A DNA stretch of 8,082 nt from Lachnospiraceae bacterium (lineage in GTDB: Bacteria; Bacillota; Clostridia; Lachnospirales; Lachnospiraceae): positions 1 through 8,082 of the forward strand of contig CABJAW010000037.1 of NCBI GenBank assembly GCA_902363665.1. The letters are read 5' to 3'. The notes beneath the pieces are model-generated. The model was not told the origin of the DNA and searched no databases. It worked only from the letters and a program-made list of their open reading frames with translations. Of the stretch, positions 1 to 4,562 are shown piece after piece (position 1 is the first letter of the stretch; each line of letters starts with the position of its first letter). The translations under genes and the position numbers were made by a program.

Positions 1-120
1 CCGTAGGGCATAGATACTGGTGTCTGTCGGTGCTTGCGTCCTATGGCATCAAGTGCGATATTCCAGAAGATGAAGTATTGACGGATGCACTGGAACTTTT
101 ACCCATGCTTGACCATATCA
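1..120. repeat. Terminal direct repeat, copy 1 (circularity overlap)
   Basis: These 120 bases recur without a difference as the last 120 bases of the window. An overlap of exactly this kind arises when a circular molecule is assembled linearly, so the true molecule would be 7,962 bp. The reading frame of the replication gene continues across the joint without a break, which supports a circle over a real duplication. Confidence 0.93.
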
Positions 121-518
121 GTGATGATGACCATAACCGCTTTACCAAGCGTGATGTACTGGACGCTATGAATATGTATCAAGAAAACTATGTCACATAT
201 AGCAGAACCGAGGTTGAGCGTGTCAGCGGTATCTCTGTACCGCCAAACAAGAGGAACGGATTGAAACAGAAAGACCACTTAGAAATTGCAAGGGCAATAC
301 AGACAATAAAGGACAGGCAACAAGGGAAGAACTGGCGAGAGGGAAATGGTAGACCAAAGGGGAGCAGTCAGCAGAAAAAACTTGTTGAAGAATGGCGAAT
401 TGCACACCCAGAGGGAAGAAGAGCCGACTGTATCAGAGAGACAGGATTGAGCAAGCCTACCGTTTACAAATGGTGGCAGACAGAGGAGCATGAAATTGAT
501 CCGGCAGAAATGAGATAA
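1..518 (+). CDS. Replication initiator, C-terminal part (continues the gene from 7086)
   Basis: This is the 3' end of the 464-aa replication gene, with codon phase starting at base 3. A GTG at 30 could be read as a start, but the frame is open upstream and joins the N-terminal primase domain through the circle, so it is an internal codon. The C-terminus carries a helix-turn-helix-like segment (IRETGLSKPTVYKWW), preceded by a basic low-complexity linker rich in K, G and Q. It may bind the origin or act as an autoregulatory domain. The stop at 516-518 is followed within 13 nt by the Par-like gene, so the two are probably co-transcribed. Confidence 0.8.
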   Translation, partial: VGHRYWCLSVLASYGIKCDIPEDEVLTDALELLPMLDHISDDDHNRFTKRDVLDAMNMYQENYVTYSRTEVERVSGISVPPNKRNGLKQKDHLEIARAIQTIKDRQQGKNWREGNGRPKGSSQQKKLVEEWRIAHPEGRRADCIRETGLSKPTVYKWWQTEEHEIDPAEMR

Positions 519-531
519 GGGGCGGAAGTAC

Positions 532-1011
532 ATGAAAACAATTAAACAGATTGCTGATGAACTGGGAGTCAGTAAACAGAAAGTCTATCGGTTCATAGTC
601 AGAAACCACATCACCGCTTCAAGTGAAGTGAAGCAGTCGAAGTTATATGATGAAGCGACTGAAATGCTGATAAAACAAGGAATTTTAGAAGATGAACCGT
701 ATCAAAAATCATATCATGAAGCACATCAAAACCACATCAATGATACGGTTAGTGAAGCGGTTATAGAGCTACTCCGGAAGGAGATGGAGCAGAAAAATGA
801 GCAGTTACAAGAAAAAGACCGGCAGATCAGAGAGAAAGATCAGCAGATTTCCGAAATGCAAGCACAGCTATCTATGAACCAGAAATTGATGGATCAGGAG
901 CAACAGTTGCATATGATAATGGAACGAAAGTATCAGTTAATAGAACAACTGCATGATCAGGAAAAGCCGGACACAGTAGATGACAAGAAGTGGTGGCAGT
1001 TCTGGAAATAG
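532..1011 (+). CDS. Par-like plasmid segregation protein (HTH plus coiled coil, DUF536/pSK1 Par type)
   Basis: A 159-aa protein with three parts. An N-terminal MerR-like helix-turn-helix (about residues 3-25, IADELGVSKQKVYRF) is followed by a long Q/E/K-rich coiled coil (about 75-145) and a short aromatic tail, KKWWQFWK, at the very end. HTH, coiled coil and short conserved C-terminal tail is the architecture of the single-protein partition factor Par of staphylococcal pSK1 and related DUF536 plasmid proteins. Known members bind DNA near their own gene and stabilise the plasmid without a ParA ATPase. It starts 13 nt after the rep stop behind a GGGGCGG sequence. No ParA partner is present, which fits. 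Function is inferred from architecture, and a replication accessory role is the main alternative. Confidence 0.68.
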   Translation: MKTIKQIADELGVSKQKVYRFIVRNHITASSEVKQSKLYDEATEMLIKQGILEDEPYQKSYHEAHQNHINDTVSEAVIELLRKEMEQKNEQLQEKDRQIREKDQQISEMQAQLSMNQKLMDQEQQLHMIMERKYQLIEQLHDQEKPDTVDDKKWWQFWK

Positions 1012-1016
1012 CGAAT

Positions 1017-1053
1017 TTGCAAAGAAATATTATATTCAATAATATTGAATATA
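1017..1053 (+). promoter_or_regulatory. Promoter and palindromic operator of the XRE gene
   Basis: A -35-like TTGCAA (1017-1022), 17 nt, then a -10-like TAATAT (1040-1045). The -10 lies in the centre of a palindrome at 1031-1053 with perfect 10-bp arms TATATTCAAT and ATTGAATATA around AAT. A dimeric XRE repressor binding here would block its own transcription, but that is inference. The -10 match is only moderate. Confidence 0.45.
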
Positions 1054-1077
1054 GAATATAGGGTGGAGAAAATAAAT

Positions 1078-1527
1078 ATGTTATTAGGTGAAAAACTTAA
1101 AAAAGCAAGAAAGAATATAGGAATGTCACAAAATGAAGTCGCAGAAGAATTAATGCTTTCAAGACAGACTATTTCAAAATGGGAAAATAATGTATGCTTG
1201 CCAGATTTGGAAAATTTTCAAAGAATATGTAAGCTATACAAAGTTGATTTTAATACAATATTGAGCAAAGACGAAGGGAAGATTATTTATAATATTGATA
1301 AGAGCGAGAAAGAGGAGGAAGATACTAAAGAAATAGATATAAGATACAGACATTATTTAATTCCATTTTTTTTCCTGAAGGTTCTATTGGACAAAAAGCG
1401 GAGAAAGCGTGTATGTAAGAAATACATATTGTTATTAATTGGAAATATTCTAATTACCGTCATATTGGTGGCACTTTTTGTTTATAGCGAAATTCCAAAA
1501 AGCACCACCAGTCAATTAACTTTTTAA
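1078..1527 (+). CDS. XRE-family regulator with a C-terminal membrane segment
   Basis: A 149-aa protein with an N-terminal HTH_3/XRE DNA-binding domain (about residues 4-60, including MSQNEVAEELMLSRQTISKW). A basic linker follows (KKRRKRVCKK), then one hydrophobic helix near 116-136 and a short tail. It is probably a membrane-tethered transcription regulator that could couple an envelope signal to control of the adjacent operon. I chose the ATG at 1078 because GGGTGGAG sits about 10 nt upstream and the domain begins directly after it; an upstream TTG at 1045 lies in the promoter palindrome. Its 3' end overlaps the convergent anchored-protein gene by 4 nt. Base composition is clearly more AT-rich than rep or mob, suggesting separate acquisition. 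Confidence 0.8.
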   Translation: MLLGEKLKKARKNIGMSQNEVAEELMLSRQTISKWENNVCLPDLENFQRICKLYKVDFNTILSKDEGKIIYNIDKSEKEEEDTKEIDIRYRHYLIPFFFLKVLLDKKRRKRVCKKYILLLIGNILITVILVALFVYSEIPKSTTSQLTF

Positions 1528-2471
1528 ATTACATTAAGTGTAAAACGGTATGCATTTTCCAATGGTAAAAAGTCGTTTGGTTTTGTGGGATCTGGAACAA
1601 CTAAAGCACATATTTCATAAAGCCCTTTTTCTGATGGTGCTGTAAGGGCAAGTGTTCCATAGGCAGTTTTCGAAGCTTCAGTATCTACTAACAAATAATC
1701 GGCATTATTGATCTGGGTTTGATGATAATTAAGAGTTACTATTAATAGCTGACTATCTGCAGCTCCAATTTGCCCTATTCTATATGCTAAATTAACGGTG
1801 GAACCGGCTTTTGCATTGATTTCGGGCGGTGGCAATTTTACACCATCTGCGTTTTCGTCAAAGTCAGTATTTATCATAATGCTCGGAAAATCTAAATTGC
1901 AAAGTGTGTATGACGTATTAGTTTCTATATTAAGATTGTAATCGGAAGCTTGAGTATTTTGAATAAAAAAGTCATATGATAGAGAATAATTATTGGTTTT
2001 CAATTTTGTGTCGCTTTCATGCAGATCAGTTCCCCAAAACAAAGAAATCAAAAATTTATGATTTTCATTTGAGGAAATGTCAGCATCTAGTTTAAAAGGA
2101 ATAATAATGTTTTCTCCATCTTCCAAATAAATATTGTCAGTGTTGTATTCTTCAGATAAAAAGGTTAATGGAATTTCCTGATAGTCTAAGTAACCAGTTA
2201 ACTGCATATAGCGATTTTTTCCGGCATTTTGAATAGAAGCATATAAAACAGTATCATCACCAATATTTTTTAATGTGCCAGTAGTATCTTCTCCACGAGA
2301 GTCCTCAGTGAAAATATTAAAATAAACACCGTCTCCGTTTAAATGTAGTTCCTCTGGTTGAACTAAAGAGTGCTGTTTATAGAAATATAACATTATAGGA
2401 CTGGCTATTATAATTGTCGAAAGGAGGACAATTATAATTGTCCTCCTTTTGACAATATGTTCTTTTCTCAC
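1524..2471 (-). CDS. Membrane-anchored extracellular protein of unknown function
   Basis: A 315-aa protein not recognised by family. Basic residues (KRR) precede one hydrophobic segment at about 11-30, then a polar domain of about 285 aa rich in alternating hydrophobic residues, N, D and T, suggesting beta-sandwich folds; the orientation would place it outside the cell. It begins at a GTG 3 nt after the stop of the secreted-protein gene with no evident ribosome binding site, so translational coupling is likely. Codons 6-20 contain a strong palindrome (separate entry). In this stretch a TIII motif is encoded twice, 24 nt apart, within the membrane segment. It could be a receptor, immunity or display partner of the secreted protein, but the sequence does not decide this. 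Confidence 0.72.
   Translation of the reverse strand: MRKEHIVKRRTIIIVLLSTIIIASPIMLYFYKQHSLVQPEELHLNGDGVYFNIFTEDSRGEDTTGTLKNIGDDTVLYASIQNAGKNRYMQLTGYLDYQEIPLTFLSEEYNTDNIYLEDGENIIIPFKLDADISSNENHKFLISLFWGTDLHESDTKLKTNNYSLSYDFFIQNTQASDYNLNIETNTSYTLCNLDFPSIMINTDFDENADGVKLPPPEINAKAGSTVNLAYRIGQIGAADSQLLIVTLNYHQTQINNADYLLVDTEASKTAYGTLALTAPSEKGLYEICALVVPDPTKPNDFLPLENAYRFTLNVI
2413..2456. repeat. 44-bp near-perfect palindrome inside the start of the anchored-protein gene
   Basis: The core at 2420-2449 is a perfect 30-bp palindrome with half-site AAAGGAGGACAATTA. It extends outward, after one mismatched pair, by ATTGTC and GACAAT. As RNA it would fold into a 13-bp stem with a UAUA loop that pairs a consensus Shine-Dalgarno with its complement. 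No U-run follows, so it is not an ordinary terminator. A transcription-factor operator or a translation-control hairpin are both possible. Confidence 0.85.
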
Positions 2472-2474
2472 TAT

Positions 2475-2915
2475 TTAGTAAGAGGCAGATGTGCTCGCTG
2501 ACTGCCAACCAGAGGATGATGTGTCCTGTAAACGATGTTCTCCATTGAATTTCACGCCGCTTTCTGTACGAGCAATGATAGTTCCGGATGTTACAGAAGA
2601 TGCGTTTGACTTAGTAGCCCATGATGTGTAGTCTGTGTATCCGCCACTCGTAACCTTTGTACGGGCCTTGATGGAATATGCATTTCCGGCATATGTACTA
2701 GTTTTAGCATATGCCCATGGTTTTCTTCCTAAAGGATTTTCATGGATCAGAGTTCCCGTTCCCCAAGAAGCACGTGTTACTCCATCAGTAAGGGCAGCTT
2801 CCGTCCGCTGGATGCCTGTATCAGGCCCTTCAACCTCTGAGGCATGGACCGGAATCGATGAAAAGATACAAAGACCACAGAGTAAAGAACTTGCTAATAA
2901 TTTTTTGAATTTCAT
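2475..2915 (-). CDS. Small Sec-secreted protein of unknown function (bacteriocin-like in general features)
   Basis: A 146-aa precursor with a classical signal peptide: basic MKFKK, a hydrophobic core, and VHA before a likely cleavage after residue 25. The mature part of about 121 aa has no cysteine, is rich in S, T, A, G and Y, and appears made of short beta-strands (repeats of the type A-x-T and S-x-T). It carries a W near its start and ends in SASTSASY. It has an excellent ribosome binding site, AAAGGAGG, 7-8 nt before the ATG at 2915. It is the first gene of a two-gene operon with the anchored protein. Size, secretion and an adjacent membrane partner resemble class II or lactococcin-972-like bacteriocin loci, but the diagnostic residues and an ABC transporter are missing, so the role is open. 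Confidence 0.72.
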   Translation of the reverse strand: MKFKKLLASSLLCGLCIFSSIPVHASEVEGPDTGIQRTEAALTDGVTRASWGTGTLIHENPLGRKPWAYAKTSTYAGNAYSIKARTKVTSGGYTDYTSWATKSNASSVTSGTIIARTESGVKFNGEHRLQDTSSSGWQSASTSASY

Positions 2916-3019
2916 AAAATGTCCTCCTTTTACTTTTTGAATTTGATAATTTCAGTATTCCTTAAAGGAGAGAAAAGATAAAGAATGTATATGGTTACAT
3001 CGGTGAAAGATAGTGTAAA

Positions 3020-3049
3020 CATATATTTACATAAAGGTTTACATGACAA
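3020..3049 (-). promoter_or_regulatory. Candidate promoter of the secreted/anchored operon
   Basis: Read on the minus strand: TTGTCA (3044-3049), 18 nt, TATATG (3020-3025). Transcription would begin near 3013 and leave a leader of about 98 nt before the ATG at 2915. TTTACAT occurs on the plus strand at 3026-3032 and 3038-3044, and a near-palindrome TGTAAACATATATTTACA spans 3014-3031, so a regulator could bind right over the promoter. The boxes are imperfect. Confidence 0.35.
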
Positions 3050-3079
3050 AATTATGTGAGTTGAGGCCATAATTTTGTC
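3045..3079. repeat. Perfect 12-bp inverted repeat between cargo operon and antisense-RNA promoter
   Basis: Arms GACAAAATTATG (3045-3056) and CATAATTTTGTC (3068-3079) are exact complements around an 11-nt spacer. No T-run follows in either direction, so an operator is more likely than a terminator. One arm overlaps the candidate -35 of the cargo operon, and the other ends 14 nt before the -35 of the antisense RNA. Confidence 0.6.
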
Positions 3080-3093
3080 CAAAAGAGGCATAC

Positions 3094-3122
3094 TTGATTT
3101 TGCCGGTGGCATATGCTATACT
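3094..3122 (+). promoter_or_regulatory. Promoter of the antisense RNA
   Basis: TTGATT (3094-3099), 17 nt, TATACT (3117-3122), close to the vegetative sigma consensus. Transcription would start near 3129 and run into the strong terminator at 3165-3196. No open frame lies between, so it drives a short RNA. Confidence 0.7.
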
Positions 3123-3128
3123 GGCAAT

Positions 3129-3199
3129 AGCCGAAAAAGAGATTGTATCCAAGTGGTACAAAGTGAAAGCCCCGGAGTTGCCGCTCCGGGGCTTTCTTT
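3129..3199 (+). ncRNA. Antisense antitoxin RNA of about 70 nt (RNA II-like)
   Basis: A short transcript bounded by a good promoter and a 13-bp terminator hairpin. It carries AAAAAGAGATT (3134-3144) and TCCAAGTGGTACA (3148-3160). The plus strand across the toxin start has the same two blocks: AAAAAGAGATT (3277-3287, identical) and TCCAAGTGATACA (3294-3306, one difference). The RNA is therefore complementary to the toxin mRNA both at its start codon and just inside the gene, and again through the shared terminator. This is the layout of RNA II in the pAD1 par system, where the antisense RNA blocks toxin translation. The transcript ends are inferred from the promoter and terminator. Confidence 0.7.
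3165..3196. terminator. Bidirectional intrinsic terminator shared by toxin mRNA and antisense RNA
   Basis: Perfect 13-bp stem, GAAAGCCCCGGAG (3165-3177) against CTCCGGGGCTTTC (3184-3196), with a 6-nt loop. Plus-strand transcripts end in TTTCTTT, and minus-strand transcripts end in the stem's own TTTC followed by ACTTTG. It lies between the convergent toxin and antisense genes, as in pAD1 par. Confidence 0.85.
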
Positions 3200-3202
3200 A
3201 GG

Positions 3203-3298
3203 TTAGTTGTCACTGTCGTTTCTGTCTAACCATTTGCAAATATAGTAGCCAACTATTTTTGCCATAACAGAAACCAAAAAAGAGATTATCAGCTCCAA
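3203..3298 (-). CDS. Fst/Lpt-like type I toxin, 31 aa hydrophobic peptide
   Basis: A 31-aa peptide: MELIISF, a single hydrophobic helix (about residues 3-21), then a charged tail CKWLDRNDSDN. One membrane span plus a W-L-D-rich acidic/basic tail is the pattern of the Fst/Lpt toxin family, which damages the membrane when translated unchecked. The start is TTG at 3298, 8 nt after AAAGGGGG; an in-frame GTG 9 nt upstream overlaps the Shine-Dalgarno and is unlikely. Its mRNA would start near 3340 and end in the shared hairpin. The upstream CACCC may pair with GGGTG and hide the ribosome binding site, as the 5' structure does in fst mRNA. The antisense RNA is complementary to the start codon. The gene is too short for routine gene callers. 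Toxicity is inferred. Confidence 0.75.
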   Translation of the reverse strand: MELIISFLVSVMAKIVGYYICKWLDRNDSDN

Positions 3299-3346
3299 GT
3301 GATACACCCCCTTTCTGTTGCCAGAATGGGTGCGACAACGCTGTAA

Positions 3347-3375
3347 ATTATATCACAGTGGCAGAGCTGCCACAA
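3347..3375 (-). promoter_or_regulatory. Toxin promoter with a palindrome in its spacer
   Basis: On the minus strand: TTGTGG (3370-3375), 17 nt, and a consensus TATAAT (3347-3352). The spacer largely consists of a 16-bp palindrome, GTGGCAG and CTGCCAC around AG (3358-3373), a plausible repressor site. The predicted start is near 3340, about 42 nt before the toxin start codon. Confidence 0.72.
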
Positions 3376-3410
3376 TAAGCTATTTCCCTTTAATTACCCA
3401 AGAGGCATAA

Positions 3411-3469
3411 AAAAAAGAGTGTCAAGGGCAGTCGTAAGACTGTGTAGTTTACCCTTGATACTCTTTTTT
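3411..3469. terminator. Large nested hairpin, probable bidirectional terminator
   Basis: Outer arms AAAAAAGAGTGTCAAGGG (3411-3428) and CCCTTGATACTCTTTTTT (3452-3469) pair over 18 positions, with one G-T. A second hairpin, CAGTC-GTAA-GACTG, sits inside at 3429-3442. Six As on one side and six Ts on the other give U-tails in both directions. It separates the toxin-antitoxin locus from the transfer region. Confidence 0.65.
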
Positions 3470-3726
3470 GTTGGCTACAATGTCCGAGGGGAAAATGCTT
3501 GTCCGTCCGTTCCGTTACTCCCTCATGGGTTCGATTGTCCATTCCAAAATGAGAAAGTAAAGGGTTGTCTGCGACAATTTTTTTCTATGCTGCCATTCGC
3601 TGATCCGCAAGCGAAAGCTCATGGAAGCACAGAAAAAAACAAGCCCTTGACTATCTCATTTTTCCATTCCCAAAGTCACCCAAGAGGAAGTAAGCTCCAC
3701 TGTATTTCTGGCGAAATCCACGCACG
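3470..3726. other. Non-coding stretch before the mobilization promoter
   Basis: I see no credible gene here. It contains CCGT-rich sequence at 3501-3516, a 5-bp hairpin TTGTC-TGC-GACAA followed by seven Ts (3565-3584) that may be a weak terminator, and a 6-bp hairpin TTCGCT/AGCGAA (3596-3615). It could hold part of a replication or transfer origin, but no iterons or AT-rich unwinding block stand out. Confidence 0.4.
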
Positions 3727-3784
3727 AATATATCCGCTTGACAAGTGGCTATCACTATGCTATATTATGTGTAGCGGATATATT
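3727..3784 (+). promoter_or_regulatory. Mobilization operon promoter framed by a 12-bp inverted repeat
   Basis: TTGACA (3738-3743), exactly 17 nt, TATATT (3761-3766): a near-consensus promoter pointing at the mob genes. It is framed by perfect arms AATATATCCGCT (3727-3738) and AGCGGATATATT (3773-3784), one touching the -35 and the other at the expected start site. GGCTATCAC in the spacer (3747-3755) is the inverse of GTGATAGCC, found twice downstream. Autoregulation by a relaxosome protein is likely but inferred. Confidence 0.7.
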
Positions 3785-3785
3785 G

Positions 3786-3904
3786 CAAGTTCCCTAAAGT
3801 GATAGCCTAACGGCTACACTTTAGAACTTGTGAGGGTGGCAAAGCCCCCCTTCAATCCCCCTTTGAGTGACCGCAGATATGCGGTAAATTGTTGAGTGAT
3901 AGCC
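3786..3904. other. Probable origin of transfer (oriT)
   Basis: Just upstream of the relaxosome genes lies a cluster of structures. A long imperfect hairpin spans 3786-3830 (CAAGTTC, TAAAGTG and TAGCC pair with GGCTA, CACTTTA and GAACTTG, with small bulges). A short GGGTGGC/GCCCCCC hairpin around AAA follows at 3834-3849, then a C-rich stretch, and ACCGCA-GATA-TGCGGT at 3870-3885. GTGATAGCC occurs at 3799-3807 and 3896-3904, and TTGAGTGA at 3863-3870 and 3892-3899. Position and structure fit an oriT, but the nick site cannot be assigned. Confidence 0.5.
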
Positions 3905-3926
3905 AAGAAGAAAGAGAGGTAAAAGC

Positions 3927-4562
3927 ATGAGTTGGGGCGAGGAACAGCAGAAAGAAATTGAGACAATCAGAGAGAGAAAAATCACAGTGAAATTGTCGGA
4001 CGCAGATTGTGACAGACTGGCGAGAAAGTGTGGGGAGCATGGTCTGACAATCGGAGAGCTGATAGAGAATTTTGTCGGAGATTTGGTTGGCGGTACTTAC
4101 TCCAACGGAAGTGATGAAAGAGATTATGCTGACCAATGGTTCGAGCGTTGTTGGTTCGGAATGTTCCCAGAGCCTACACTGCTGAATCACTTATTGAATT
4201 TGGGGTACGAACCAGAGCATTATCTGTTTTGGTTGAAAAACGTAGAGAAAATAAAATCCGACATTGAAATCACTAAACAGAACATAGCAGAGCCAAGTGA
4301 TGAATGGAAAGACATTGTGTATCACAAGTACAATGATGATAGAACAAGCTATGAGTGTGTGCCTTGTTACAATAGTGTTGATGAATATATAGCAAGCGAA
4401 AAAGAAGATTTAGAAAGCTATAAGGCAGACTTAGAAGAAGCACTGGAAGAACTGAAAGACATGATAGCGGACTGGAAGCCAGAGAAAGAGCCGAACATGG
4501 ACGAGGAAATCGAACTTATTAAGAAGTGGGTAAAGGAAAGAGAGGACTTTATCAATGAATAG
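3927..4562 (+). CDS. Relaxosome-associated protein, N-terminal ribbon-helix-helix-like
   Basis: A 211-aa protein and first gene of the mobilization operon. Residues about 17-57 (RKITVKLSDADCDRL and the following helix) look like a ribbon-helix-helix DNA-binding unit. The middle is W/F-rich, and the C-terminus (about 145-211) is strongly acidic with a predicted coiled coil. The ATG at 3927 follows GAGAGG at 7-8 nt. The stop overlaps the start of the MobC-like gene by 8 nt, so the two are translationally coupled. Placement next to oriT suggests it binds oriT or the operon promoter to help or limit relaxase loading. I do not recognise a named family, and the function is inferred from context. 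Confidence 0.65.
   Translation: MSWGEEQQKEIETIRERKITVKLSDADCDRLARKCGEHGLTIGELIENFVGDLVGGTYSNGSDERDYADQWFERCWFGMFPEPTLLNHLLNLGYEPEHYLFWLKNVEKIKSDIEITKQNIAEPSDEWKDIVYHKYNDDRTSYECVPCYNSVDEYIASEKEDLESYKADLEEALEELKDMIADWKPEKEPNMDEEIELIKKWVKEREDFINE

Noticed and set aside
1..120. Direct terminal repeats of a phage or a transposon
   Set aside because: The repeat sits inside the rep coding frame, which continues across the joint; an assembly overlap of a circle is simpler.
1045..1077. Upstream TTG start for the XRE gene
   Set aside because: It lies inside the promoter palindrome with no ribosome binding site, while the ATG at 1078 has GGGTGGAG.
2420..2449. Intrinsic terminator in the anchored-protein gene
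   Set aside because: The stem is strong but no U-run follows on either strand, and it lies at the start of a full-length gene.
2475..2915. Assignment of the secreted protein to the lactococcin 972 family
   Set aside because: Size and secretion fit loosely, but the family's conserved His/Tyr pattern and its membrane/ABC partners are not present.
2635..2940. 101-codon plus-strand frame opposite the secreted-protein gene
   Set aside because: The minus-strand gene has a signal peptide and an excellent ribosome binding site; the plus frame has neither.
3528..3537. tRNA T-arm-like GGTTCGATTG
   Set aside because: No acceptor, D or anticodon arms surround it; it is a chance match.
3419..3802. 127-codon plus-strand open frame
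   Set aside because: It starts with a GTG inside a terminator-like hairpin, has no ribosome binding site, an unnatural W/C/H-rich composition, and runs across the mob promoter and its inverted repeats.
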